A DNA stretch of 64,000 nucleotides. It comes from JACCYX01 sp964610045 (lineage in GTDB: Bacteria > Chloroflexota > Chloroflexia > Thermomicrobiales > UBA6265). A model generated the notes under the pieces. The model was not told where the DNA came from and did no database searches. It saw only the letters and a program-made list of their open reading frames with translations. Below, one piece after another: positions 1 to 8,222 of the stretch; positions within the stretch are counted from its first letter, which is position 1, and each line of letters opens with the position of its first letter. Both the position numbers and the translations under genes were made by a program. The stretch covers positions 30,833-94,832 of the forward strand of contig CAZSUN010000004.1 in NCBI GenBank assembly GCA_964610045.1, in the 5' to 3' direction.

Positions 1-1195
1 ACAGCGCGTCGTGTCGGCTGGCGTAGGCGCGCCGCATCCGGGCGATGTGACGCTCGAAGTGACCCTCCCGGATGAAGGCCGCGACCACGGCCTGGTTCAG
101 GGTTGGGGCGTGCCGGTCGACCGTGGCCTTGGCGGCGGTGAACGGTTCGATCAGTCCGGGCGGGACGATCAGGTACCCGAGCCGGATGGCCGGGAACAGC
201 ACTTTCGAGAATGAGCCCATGTAGATCACATTGGCGGGACCGCCTGGTGCGTTCGCGAGCGAGGCCAAGGCTGGTAGTGGCCGCGAATCGTAGCGGAGTT
301 CGCCGTCGTAATCGTCCTCAAGGATCAGCGCCTGTCGCCGGTGTGCCCACGCCAGCAGGTCGAGCCGCCTGGACAGCGGCAACACACCGCCGGTCGGGTA
401 CTGGTGCGACGGAGTCACGCAGGCGAGGCGAATGTCATCCGTCGATTCCGGCAGGAGTTCGGTCCTGATCCCCTCGGCGTCGACCGCGACCGGGTGGAGC
501 CGCGCGCCGGTTGCCGTGGCGATGATGCGCACCCATCGGTAGCACGGGTCTTCCACCGCCACCGCGGAACCGGGATCGAGCACCAGCCGCATCACCAGAT
601 CCATCGATTGCTGGGCGCCGCTGGTCACGATTACCTGGCGCGGCGTACACGCGACCCCGCGTGACCTCGCCACCCAGGTGGCGATCGCCCCGCGCAGCAC
701 CTCAAGGCCGTTCGTCTCGCTGTACGAGTACTGGACGAGGTCCTGGTTTCGTGCCTCGCGCGCGATCAGGCGGTGCCAGGTCGTCAGCGGTAGCAGGTCA
801 AACGCGGGCGTCCCCCCGAGGAAGTTGAACTCGATTCCCTCCGGCGGCAGGTCGGACGGGACATTGGCCGGGAGACGCCCGGCCCAGGCCGAAAGCTGGA
901 ACCCGCTTGCCGGCGCGAGCGCGTCGGTTGGCAATGGTTCCGGTAGCTTCACTCGCGCCGCCACGTACGTGCCCGAGCCGTGCCGGGCGTCGAGATACCC
1001 CTCGCTGACGAGACGCGAGTAGGCATCATCCACCGTGAACCTCGTCAACCCGAGTTGCCGCGCCAGTTCGCGGGTGGATGGCAACCTCGTGCCCGGCTGG
1101 AGTGTGTCTCCGCCGATGGCGGCGAGGATACCGTCGTGAAGCTGGTCGACCAGCGACGCCGGCAGCGACCGGTCGATCGGGATCATCAGGTCCAT
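1..1195 (-). CDS. MocR/PdxR-type regulator (GntR HTH plus aminotransferase fold), cut by left edge
   Basis: Reading the complement from ATG at 1195 gives a continuous protein that leaves the window at base 1 (about 398 residues seen; the family is usually 450-500). The first ~75 residues form a GntR winged helix (PSTRELARQLGLTRFTVDDA, then DARHGSGTYV). The rest is an aminotransferase class I fold; the PLP lysine is visible in GSFSK near base 220. A strong ribosome site (GAGGAG) lies seven bases before the start. MocR proteins bind pyridoxal phosphate and usually control a divergent neighbour, here a small protein and an EamA exporter. The family call is firm; the effector and targets are inferred. 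Confidence 0.9.
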   Translation of the reverse strand, partial: MDLMIPIDRSLPASLVDQLHDGILAAIGGDTLQPGTRLPSTRELARQLGLTRFTVDDAYSRLVSEGYLDARHGSGTYVAARVKLPEPLPTDALAPASGFQLSAWAGRLPANVPSDLPPEGIEFNFLGGTPAFDLLPLTTWHRLIAREARNQDLVQYSYSETNGLEVLRGAIATWVARSRGVACTPRQVIVTSGAQQSMDLVMRLVLDPGSAVAVEDPCYRWVRIIATATGARLHPVAVDAEGIRTELLPESTDDIRLACVTPSHQYPTGGVLPLSRRLDLLAWAHRRQALILEDDYDGELRYDSRPLPALASLANAPGGPANVIYMGSFSKVLFPAIRLGYLIVPPGLIEPFTAAKATVDRHAPTLNQAVVAAFIREGHFERHIARMRRAYASRHDAL

Positions 1196-1213
1196 TTGAT
1201 CGCTCCTCGAATT

Positions 1214-1228
1214 GACCGGATTCCGGTC
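1214..1228. promoter_or_regulatory. palindrome in the mocR divergent intergenic region
   Basis: GACCGG and CCGGTC face each other across three bases, 19 bases before the MocR start. The 273-base divergent gap also holds an ATGCATGCAT run near 1270-1279. The first could be a MocR autoregulatory site. The symmetry is seen; the role is inferred. Confidence 0.3.
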
Positions 1229-1468
1229 CGTATTCGTCTCACATCGACCCCCGCCATGCGTCATATGAACATGCATGCATGGTGGAGTACCGCAATCGAT
1301 GGCGGGGCTCCGGAACGGATGATTGCCGATCGGAACATGGCTGGTGACCCGGAAAAGTGGCTGAAGAAACTCGCGCGAAGTGGACATGGAACGATGCCAC
1401 TTTCGAGCGCATGATAGCAGCAGGCCAGTGACATGGCCGCCGGGTACCGCAGACGAAAGGGACGCACC

Positions 1469-1777
1469 ATGCATCCAGTGACCAGCGATCTCGACCTCAT
1501 GGTCCGCCAGTACGAGCGCGAACGCGAAATCCAGGCGATCCGGCGCGATGGCATCGCCAGAAATTCCACCCGTGCCGGCGACCGCGTTGGCCTCGTGACC
1601 AGGATGACACAGACCATCCGCCAGTTCCTCGATCCACGCGGGTTCGCGCTTGCCCAGGCCGGCCGGATCAGCCGTGCCACAGCGGAAGCTGCTTCCGCCA
1701 ATCCGACCACGGCAACCATTCGCGTCCTCGCGCAACCGGTTGAGCGCGCCGCCGAATCCTGGCGCGAAGCCGCCTGA
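1469..1777 (+). CDS. small hypothetical protein between mocR and the EamA exporter
   Basis: 102 residues starting MHPVTSDLDLMV. I chose ATG 1469 because AAAGGGA sits eight bases before it; an in-frame ATG at 1433 lacks such a site. The N-terminal half is charged and likely helical (QYEREREIQAI); the C-terminal half is alanine/arginine-rich and low in information. There is no signal peptide or membrane segment. It ends eight bases before the EamA start and so probably shares its transcript. I do not recognise a family. Coding status rests on the ribosome site, the tight spacing and the lack of a competing frame. Confidence 0.55.
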   Translation: MHPVTSDLDLMVRQYEREREIQAIRRDGIARNSTRAGDRVGLVTRMTQTIRQFLDPRGFALAQAGRISRATAEAASANPTTATIRVLAQPVERAAESWREAA

Positions 1778-1785
1778 GGGCATTG

Positions 1786-2730
1786 ATGGATTCAACCCGC
1801 CCCGCCCTGACCATTACCCCACGCGACTGGTTGCTGCTTGGCATCCTCGGTGTCGTGTGGGGTGGGTCATACTTCTTCGCCAAGGTGGCGGTGGAGGATA
1901 TCGGACCGCTGACCGTCGTCTTCGGCCGGGTGGCCCTCGCCGCCGCGATCCTGGCTGGGGCGATGCGCGTGCGGTCCATACCCTTTCCGTGCGGGCGAGC
2001 GGCATGGGAACCACTGATCGTCATGGGCGCCATCAATAGTGCCATTCCCTACACCCTCATCTTCTGGGGCGAGACCCGGATCTCCAGCGGCCTGGCCGCC
2101 ATCCTCACCGCGCTGGTCCCGATGTTCACGGTGATCGTCGCCCATTTCGGCACCACGGACGAGCGTCTCACCCCAGCGAAACTCGCCGGGATCGCCCTCG
2201 GTATCTCCGGCGTGATCGTGATCCTTGGCGAGGATGTGAGCGACCTCAGTGGGAGCCTGATCGCCAAACTGGCCGTCATCGCCGCTGCGATCTCGTATGC
2301 CTTTTCGGGCGTCTACGGGCGCCGGTTGAAGGGCACGCCCCCGGTCGTGCTTGCCTGGGGCCAGATGACCGCCGCCTCGGTGATGCTTTTGCCCCTGGTG
2401 GTGTTCATCGATCGCCCGTGGGAGACCGCCGCCTGGCATCTCGACGCGGTGCTCTCGGTGATCGCGCTGGCCGTGTTCTCCACCGCCCTCGCCTACATGC
2501 TCTTCTTCCGGCTGCTGGCGAACATCGGGGCCACCAACACCTCGCTGGTCACCTTCCTGATCCCGATCAGCTCACTCCTGCTCGGGTACCTCTTCCTGGA
2601 TGAAACGTTCGGCCTGGTCCAGGTCGCCGGCATGCTCCTGATCGCCGCCGGCATGGCCACCATCGACGGCCGCCTCCTGCACCGCTTCCCCTCGCGCACC
2701 CACCGCCTCGCCCATCACCCCGCCGACTGA
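1786..2730 (+). CDS. EamA/DMT-superfamily exporter (10 TM)
   Basis: 314 residues from ATG 1786 (a TTG directly before it is less likely). Two EamA repeats are visible: residues ~10-140 (WGGSYFFAKVAVEDIGP, a classic repeat start) and ~155-300 (AISYAFSGVYGRRL; LFLDETFG near the end of repeat two). Each repeat carries five hydrophobic helices, giving an inner-membrane metabolite exporter of usual length. Such proteins often efflux amino acids or related compounds and are frequently regulated by a neighbouring MocR protein, as the divergent gene here suggests. The substrate cannot be read from sequence. Confidence 0.9.
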   Translation: MDSTRPALTITPRDWLLLGILGVVWGGSYFFAKVAVEDIGPLTVVFGRVALAAAILAGAMRVRSIPFPCGRAAWEPLIVMGAINSAIPYTLIFWGETRISSGLAAILTALVPMFTVIVAHFGTTDERLTPAKLAGIALGISGVIVILGEDVSDLSGSLIAKLAVIAAAISYAFSGVYGRRLKGTPPVVLAWGQMTAASVMLLPLVVFIDRPWETAAWHLDAVLSVIALAVFSTALAYMLFFRLLANIGATNTSLVTFLIPISSLLLGYLFLDETFGLVQVAGMLLIAAGMATIDGRLLHRFPSRTHRLAHHPAD

Positions 2731-2757
2731 TTCCACGTCCTGCCTGGGCAGAATCCG

Positions 2758-2816
2758 GTAGGGCTGCGGACCTTGTGTCCGCCCGGTGTGGCAGACCACA
2801 CAAGGTTCGCGCGACG
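2758..2816. repeat. GTAGGG-type dispersed intergenic repeat (family B)
   Basis: Begins GTAGGGCTGCGGACCTTG and contains facing TTGTGTCC-like arms (CCTTGTG..CACAAGG). It is related to copies near 10360, 11502, 13819, 45768, 56887 and 59101. It lies in the 232-base convergent gap after the exporter, where no gene is seen. Confidence 0.6.
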
Positions 2817-2962
2817 ACGGCGATCCAACTTGAATCACCCTGCCGACTGATTCCATCTCGGGTGATCACCTTCCCATGCATTCAGGCCGTACGGGCGGAC
2901 CCCTGAGCGGAGCGAAGGGTCGTCCGTCCCACCTGGTCCGTTACGGGATGGAGTCGCTTCAC

Positions 2963-4393
2963 TCAACCCGCCAGCGCGTCTGCCAGCATCGCGGCGCTCT
3001 CACTGTCGCAGGCAGTGGCGATCACAATCCCGGCGGCGTCCGGCCAGCCTGTCTCCAATGCCTGGCGGGTCGTGACGGCCTGGGCTCGCACGATGCTTGT
3101 GCGCAGGGAACGCTGCACCGAAGCTCCCGCTGTTCCCGCCGTCTCGCAGGCGAGATTTCGCGTCGCCCACGCGCCCGCGATCTCCCCGGCGGCCGCCTGG
3201 ACCAATGCAATCCCGGTCAGCGTCTCGGCTCGCAGTGCGGCATCGCGGATCGACCCAGCCTGTTGCAGCGCATCGGCGACCCCGGCCGGATCGATGTCCA
3301 CCCCACTCCGCCGTTTCCCGCGCCGTGGCGGTTCGGGAACGTCATGCTCCAGGGCCACCATGAATCTGCCGGCGATCGGCGTGGCGATCCAGACTGGCGC
3401 GACCACGGTTGCCTGCGCCTCGGCCAGCGTCGATCGGGCGGCGTCGTTGTCCCCGGCTGCCGCCAGTGCGAACCCGGCGGCACACAGCGCGTCGTACCGT
3501 CCGGCCACATCGCCGATGCCGTGTGCGAACCGGATCGCGATGGCGGCATCGCCCCGCTCCACCAGGGCGTCGACCATTCCTTCCCGCGCTCGCCGTTGAT
3601 ACGGGTGCGCCGCATCGTCCCCGGTCGCCGCGATCGCCGCATCGGTTTCTCCCACAAGCGCCAGGGCGCGGGCGAGGTCCGGCCAGTATTGGGCGCGGAT
3701 CCAGCGGCTTGAGTGCAAGGTCGCGATCGACTCGCGCAGTTCGTTCACAGCCTCCCGGGCAAGATCGGCCTGCCCGGCAGCGACCAGCGCCTCGATCAGT
3801 TCCCGCCATGCTTCGGGCACATCCTGCCCGAACCGCTGCCCGGTGATCGCGTCTTTCGCGTCGTCGAGCCGTCCGGTCGTCGAGACATCGCCGACCATCG
3901 CCTGGAGTTCCGCATCGCCCCACAGCCGGGTCCGGGTTGACGTTCCGGTCCTGATCCACGGTGCGAGCGCCGGGCAGCGATCGATCAACGCCTTCGCCGC
4001 GGACGGCGCGATGGCGGCTGGCCGTGGCACGTCGGGCGGGATCCGCAGGGTCGTCAGGGCGTGGACCGTCCGTTCGAGCGACGCGTCGTCGTCACGATCG
4101 GTGAAATGCCAGGCCAGCAGCAGCAATCGCGCCACCGCCTGGTCGGGATCCCCGACTGTCGCCAGCCAGATCGCCGCGTCGGGATCCCCACGTTCGGCGA
4201 ACCTGAGCGGCGATTCCCGCGCGAGGCGTTCCACTTCGGCAGCGTGGGCACCGGCGCTGTCGGCCAGCGCCTGCACGTCCTTCCGGGCGATCGCCTCCAG
4301 GATCGCGAACCGCGCCTCACGCAGCGGTTGGCACGCTGGAAGATCGTCGTCCAGGGTCCGCAGGAATGCGGGAAGAACGTCTGTGTCCGGCAT
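2963..4393 (-). CDS. cytoplasmic alpha-helical repeat protein, unknown function
   Basis: 476 residues, Ala/Asp/Glu/Arg-rich, no signal peptide or membrane span. It is built of repeated helical pairs resembling degenerate TPR/HEAT units, for example GQADLAREAVNELRESIATL, YDALCAAGFALAAAGDNDAA and LTGIALVQAAAGEIAGAWA; Ala-Gly-Asp turns recur every ~35-45 residues from about residue 190 onward. A short basic loop (PPRRGKRR) interrupts it near residue 355. Such proteins usually act as protein-binding scaffolds. No catalytic motif is visible. It stands alone, with a 199-base gap to the next gene. Confidence 0.75.
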   Translation of the reverse strand: MPDTDVLPAFLRTLDDDLPACQPLREARFAILEAIARKDVQALADSAGAHAAEVERLARESPLRFAERGDPDAAIWLATVGDPDQAVARLLLLAWHFTDRDDDASLERTVHALTTLRIPPDVPRPAAIAPSAAKALIDRCPALAPWIRTGTSTRTRLWGDAELQAMVGDVSTTGRLDDAKDAITGQRFGQDVPEAWRELIEALVAAGQADLAREAVNELRESIATLHSSRWIRAQYWPDLARALALVGETDAAIAATGDDAAHPYQRRAREGMVDALVERGDAAIAIRFAHGIGDVAGRYDALCAAGFALAAAGDNDAARSTLAEAQATVVAPVWIATPIAGRFMVALEHDVPEPPRRGKRRSGVDIDPAGVADALQQAGSIRDAALRAETLTGIALVQAAAGEIAGAWATRNLACETAGTAGASVQRSLRTSIVRAQAVTTRQALETGWPDAAGIVIATACDSESAAMLADALAG

Positions 4394-4592
4394 CGATCAT
4401 CCGTCCCTGTTCACGTCTGGCTGTTGCCAGGTCACATTGCGGTGCACACCATGCCCCTGTGCTCTCCAGCGATTGTGAAGGTTGCGCCATCGTCGGTCGT
4501 TTGTCGGGGCAGCCCAGGAGCGTTAGCGACGTGTAGCTTCCCGGCTTCCCGTGCCAACCATGTTGTGTTGTGCTTGAGTGCGGGCCAAGAGC

Positions 4593-5645
4593 CTACCGGC
4601 GAAACGCCTTTCGTGTTGCTTCGGCAGTGTCGTGCAGGTAGCCGGGATCGACAAATGCCAGCGCGTCTTCGTCTTTCCCTTCCAGGATGTTGCGCCGGAC
4701 GATGAAGCCCGCCAGGAACAGCGGCCGGATCGACATCACCCCCTCCAGCCTGTCGAATTCCTCATCGGTCAGGTCGATGTGCTGGCGGTAGCCGTTCACG
4801 GCCGCCTCGATCAGGGCCGGATCCCGCCAGGTTCCCCACATCAGCCAGGCGAAATCGGACAGCCGCGGTCCACGCCCAGCCGACATCCAGTTGATGCCGA
4901 CCGGTCCGTGATCGGTCAGGAGCGCGTGATCGGGATTGTGGAGCAGGTTGCCATGGACCAGGGCCTCTGGCAGGCCATCCCCATCGTCGGCCGCCAGCAC
5001 CAGGTCGCGCAGGTCCTCGAATCGCTCGCGATCGGACGTGGGGACCTTCGTGTCGACCGCGTCGAGGAACGCGAGTGCCGCCATCAGGTCCTGGCGTGGG
5101 CTCCCCTCATGGGTCGGGTCTTCACCGCTTGCTCCTCCGGGACGGCTCACGGACTCGTCGAGCGGCAGGGCATGGAGTCGCCCGAGCAGGTCACCCATCA
5201 TCCCGAGCTTCTGGCTGACATCCGGAAACGGTGTGCTCTCGACGTACCGGGTCACGAGCACCGTGCTGCCGTCGAAGTCCGAGACCGCGTCGTCGTTGGC
5301 GAGACGCTCAGCAGGGAAGTCGTGTCGCTCCAGGAATCGCAGGATGGCGGCATCACCTTCGACGCCAGACTGCGGGCGTGCGGGTGGGAACGCGCGCGCG
5401 ATCCACGGCTCGCCGTCGGCCCGGTCGATGCGGAAAACGTACGTTTTGTGCTGGCTGATCCTGGTGGCCGCCACGGCGTCGATGCGGTAGCGATCCCGGA
5501 TGTGCGCGAGCAGGTGGTTAGCGGACGGCTCGTGGATCATCCGGTCGTCGAGACCCTCGAGTTCCGTGAGTGCCTCGGTATAGCGTTGCCCGGTTGACGC
5601 AGCGTGACGCCGCACAACCTTCTTGAAACTCCCGTGCCTGGTCAT
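4593..5645 (-). CDS. aminoglycoside-phosphotransferase-fold protein lacking both catalytic Asp (probable pseudokinase)
   Basis: 350 residues from ATG 5645, chosen over an upstream in-frame start because GAGGAGG lies seven bases before it. An N-terminal helical segment (FKKVVRRHAASTGQRYTEAL) precedes an APH kinase fold from ~residue 40. The catalytic loop, normally HGDxxxxN, reads HGNLLHNP, and the metal-binding motif, normally IDWxxA, reads INWMSAGRGPR. Both Asp are therefore Asn, although the surrounding fold (GRGPRLSDFAWLMW) is well kept. Catalysis by the normal route looks unlikely; binding, scaffolding or an altered chemistry are options. The ligand is unknown. Confidence 0.85.
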   Translation of the reverse strand: MTRHGSFKKVVRRHAASTGQRYTEALTELEGLDDRMIHEPSANHLLAHIRDRYRIDAVAATRISQHKTYVFRIDRADGEPWIARAFPPARPQSGVEGDAAILRFLERHDFPAERLANDDAVSDFDGSTVLVTRYVESTPFPDVSQKLGMMGDLLGRLHALPLDESVSRPGGASGEDPTHEGSPRQDLMAALAFLDAVDTKVPTSDRERFEDLRDLVLAADDGDGLPEALVHGNLLHNPDHALLTDHGPVGINWMSAGRGPRLSDFAWLMWGTWRDPALIEAAVNGYRQHIDLTDEEFDRLEGVMSIRPLFLAGFIVRRNILEGKDEDALAFVDPGYLHDTAEATRKAFRR

Positions 5646-5761
5646 GAACAAGCCTCCTCGATACACCTTCGTCCCCCAGCGACGCGGTGTTTGGAAGATG
5701 GCCTGCGATGACGATGTCCGGGAGGGCGGATTCCCCTTCGCCCATGGAACCCCGGCTGGGG

Positions 5762-5971
5762 TGGATGTCCCACGGCTCGGCGACCGGTTGGCGCCGTCAC
5801 GCCATTCTCCCCGCCANNNNNNNNNNNNNNNNNNNNNNNNNNNNNNNNNNNNNNNNNNNNNNNNNNNNNNNNNNNNNNNNNNNNNNNNNNNNNNNNNNNN
5901 NNNNNNNNNNNNNNNNTGGATGTCCCACGGCTCGGCGACCGGTTGGCGCCGTCACGCCATTCTCCCCGCCA
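5762..5971. other. scaffold gap (100 N, 5817-5916) with duplicated 55-base flanks
   Basis: The 55 bases before the Ns (5762-5816) are repeated exactly after them (5917-5971). The true sequence is most likely a simple 55-base overlap with no missing DNA. The whole stretch 5646-6169 holds no gene that I can support. Confidence 0.9.
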
Positions 5972-6169
5972 CCTCACCCCAGGTCAATCACCCCAACCTC
6001 GTCACCTGCCCGGCCCGCAGGGCTGCCGATCGCGTGTCGCGGCCATTGAACTTCGGCGTGCGTACCAACTGTCCCCGTGGTCTTGCGAGGTCACCACTAC
6101 CAGTGCCCTCGTGGAGAAGGCGCGGCTACCCAAACGCCACGTCCCAGCCGATGCCGGGGACGGGACGGG

Positions 6170-6517
6170 TTAGCGATCGATCAGGGCCGCGACGACATCC
6201 TGCACCCGGTGCAGGGTCGCATCATTGACCGCTCCGCGGCGATCGATGAACCGGTCGATGCTCTGGGATTTCTCCTGGTCGCACATGATGAACGACGTTT
6301 TGATCAACCCGCCTTCGGGTGGTGAAACCGGGATGTGATAGGCCAGTCCGCGGTCCGTACCGGTGATCGGCACCACGATATGCAGACCGTTGGGAAGCAG
6401 GTTGAACCGGTCATGCGAGATGACGAGGGCCGGCCGGATGCCCGCCTGCTCGCGCCCGACCTGCGGGTTGAAATTGATGTTCCACACCTCACCCGCCCTG
6501 GGTTCGTTGCCGGCCAA
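6170..6517 (-). CDS. mazF: MazF/PemK-type endoribonuclease toxin
   Basis: 115 residues from a TTG start at 6517 (LAGNEPRAGEVW) preceded by GGAGGAG five bases upstream; this gives the usual MazF length. The RAGEVWNINFNP start, IRPALVISHDRFN, and IVVPITGTDRG segments are the conserved MazF/PemK core that carries the catalytic Arg and Thr. The family cleaves mRNA or tRNA at short motifs. The start lies 29 bases inside the antitoxin gene, so translation of the toxin is coupled to and limited by that of the antitoxin. A much longer in-frame extension upstream is antisense shadow. Confidence 0.9.
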   Translation of the reverse strand: MAGNEPRAGEVWNINFNPQVGREQAGIRPALVISHDRFNLLPNGLHIVVPITGTDRGLAYHIPVSPPEGGLIKTSFIMCDQEKSQSIDRFIDRRGAVNDATLHRVQDVVAALIDR

Positions 6518-6797
6518 GGATCTCCTCCACTTCCTCTGCGGTGTAATATGGGTCGTCATCGTCGAGCCCATCCGACGACCCACCTTCGAGGAGCCGGATT
6601 TCCTGCTGATAGTCCTGCCAGGCAACCGGATCGGCGCGAAGCTGCTCGACCGAGGATTCCACCTCACGCCAGAATTTCTCCTTCTGGTAGTGGGCGATGG
6701 CGTCCTGGATAACCTGGCCGATGGGCCGGTGCTCTTCGATGGATAGCTCGCGGAGGGTGGCGGCAAGCTCATCCTCAACACGTACGGTTGTTGCCAT
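6489..6797 (-). CDS. antitoxin of the MazF pair, ribbon-helix-helix type
   Basis: 102 residues from ATG 6797 with GAGGAGGGGG just upstream. The N-terminus MATTVRVEDELAATLRELS fits a ribbon-helix-helix DNA-binding strand and helix; residues ~50-100 are acidic (GLDDDDPYYTAEEVEEIL) and are likely the part that wraps the toxin. It precedes and overlaps the toxin gene, the standard order. The protein should repress its own promoter, probably through the inverted repeat at 6852-6873. Confidence 0.85.
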   Translation of the reverse strand: MATTVRVEDELAATLRELSIEEHRPIGQVIQDAIAHYQKEKFWREVESSVEQLRADPVAWQDYQQEIRLLEGGSSDGLDDDDPYYTAEEVEEILGRQRTQGG

Positions 6798-6851
6798 TGC
6801 CCCCTCCTCTCTATGCAACCAGAAGATCGTGGTGGAACCAGCCTGTCGATG

Positions 6852-6873
6852 ATGCAAGTATACGTTCATGCAT
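6852..6873 (-). promoter_or_regulatory. candidate promoter/operator of the mazF pair
   Basis: On the minus strand TATACT (6857-6862) is a good -10 box, 60 bases before the antitoxin start, and it is bracketed by ATGCA (6852-6856) and TGCAT (6869-6873). No clear -35 box is seen. Symmetry around the -10 is what an autorepressing antitoxin would use. Confidence 0.4.
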
Positions 6874-6948
6874 GCGAAGACGTAGACATCGACATGGAGT
6901 GCGGCGTGGAGCGATGGCGGTACCTGCCATCGCTCCGTCCTGACCCGG

Positions 6949-7992
6949 CTACCCCAGCGGTGTGTCCCAGCCGATGCCGGGCACATCGGGCGGCGAGATG
7001 CAGCCATCCGGCCCGATCCCGTCCTCAACGATGATCGGGTTCGTCCGCACCAGCGATTCGTAGTAGGTGGTGTTCGGGATCGCGCAAGCGATCGCGATGT
7101 TGGCGTGACCGCCGCCGTGGACCTCCGCCCGCATGTTGAACGATTCCGCCAGGTGGGCCACCCGCATCGCCCCGGTCACGCCCCCCTTGTAATGCGTGCT
7201 CGTCCGCACCAGGTCGCAGGCGTCGTTCGCGATGAAATCGGCGATGTTGTAGTGCGCGCCGTCCGAGGTCTCGCCGGAGAGCAGGGCGATGCCGACCTTG
7301 TCGTGCAGCCGCCGGTAGGCCTCGATGTTGAACTCGCGCATCGGCTCCTCGTACCAGAGGAACCCGGCCTCGTGCAGCGCCCGCCCGACGTAGATCGCGT
7401 CCAGCAGGTCGAACCCGGCCGAACCGTCGTACATCAGCTCGATGTCCGGCCCAACGTGCGCCCGCAGCGCCTGGCCCAGCTTCGCATCCGCCTTCGGGTC
7501 GCCCCAGGCGTGCAGCTTGATCGCCCGGAATCCGGCATCCAGGCACTGGTCGGCGATCTCGAGGAACTCCTCGATCGTGCTGTAGGTGACCGTGCTGGCG
7601 TAGGCCGGAATCCGGTCGCGGGCGCCGCCGAGCACCTTGTAGAGCGGCAGGTTGGCGACCTTCGCGGTCAGATCCCACAGGGCGATGTCGATCAGGCCGA
7701 GCCCGTACAAGGGGATTTCCTCGATCCGGTCCAATTCCCAGACGCGCGTCCAGAGCGCTTCCTTCAGCAGCGGATCATGCCCGATCAGGTCGTCCCTGAT
7801 CCTCCGGTTGATGATGTCCTGCATCACCGCGCCGTGCGAGCCGTGGGCAACCCCGGTGATCCCCTCGTCGGTCTCGACCGTGACAGTGAGGGTGTCGTTC
7901 TCCGTCCCTGATCCCGGTAGCCCCTTGCGCCAGACGAATTGGTGCTCGACCGGCACGATCCGCGTCTCGACCTTGATATCCGTGATCTTCAT
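6949..7992 (-). CDS. enolase-superfamily (mandelate racemase group) dehydratase or racemase
   Basis: 347 residues. An N-terminal capping domain (residues 1-~120) precedes a beta/alpha barrel. Likely catalytic Lys-x-His is in AIKLHAWGD; metal ligands are in LMYDGSAG, WYEEPM and SGETSDG; a His-rich strand EVHGGGHAN supplies the second base. Family members remove a proton alpha to a carboxylate, commonly dehydrating sugar acids. It is the last gene of the minus-strand sugar cassette (GntR at 16438 down to here), so it probably processes an acid derived from the imported sugar. KxH rather than KxK makes the exact reaction uncertain. Confidence 0.85.
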   Translation of the reverse strand: MKITDIKVETRIVPVEHQFVWRKGLPGSGTENDTLTVTVETDEGITGVAHGSHGAVMQDIINRRIRDDLIGHDPLLKEALWTRVWELDRIEEIPLYGLGLIDIALWDLTAKVANLPLYKVLGGARDRIPAYASTVTYSTIEEFLEIADQCLDAGFRAIKLHAWGDPKADAKLGQALRAHVGPDIELMYDGSAGFDLLDAIYVGRALHEAGFLWYEEPMREFNIEAYRRLHDKVGIALLSGETSDGAHYNIADFIANDACDLVRTSTHYKGGVTGAMRVAHLAESFNMRAEVHGGGHANIAIACAIPNTTYYESLVRTNPIIVEDGIGPDGCISPPDVPGIGWDTPLG

Positions 7993-8046
7993 TTCTCGCG
8001 TCTCCCCGCACTCCGACGTTTCCGTACGGGCCTTCCCACCTTAATC

Positions 8047-8182
8047 GTCATCCTGAGGCGAAGCCGAAGGATCCCCGCGCGAAGCGCAATCGACCGGAGG
8101 TCGATGCCGAGATGGTAGGCGATGCGTCCGATTGTGTCGGACCGGCTTCGCCGGGGGACCCTTCGCTACGCTCAGGGTGACG
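8047..8182. repeat. GTCAT..TGAC dispersed element (family A), full copy
   Basis: 136 bases with inverted ends: GTCATCCTGAGGCGAAGCC on the left and GCTACGCTCAGGGTGAC on the right. Close full copies are at 35527-35650 and 61450-61584; partial copies are near 16631, 24489, 37511, 51392 and 54315. No gene is present in 7993-8222. The element could fold into one long hairpin in RNA. Origin and role are unknown. Confidence 0.75.
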
Positions 8183-8222
8183 TCATGGTTGGTTGGCGTC
8201 CGAAACTACAGTCACGTCAGTC

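Noticed and set aside
5646..6169. possible gene across the first assembly gap
   Set aside because: Open frames there depend on the Ns and on the duplicated 55-base flanks.
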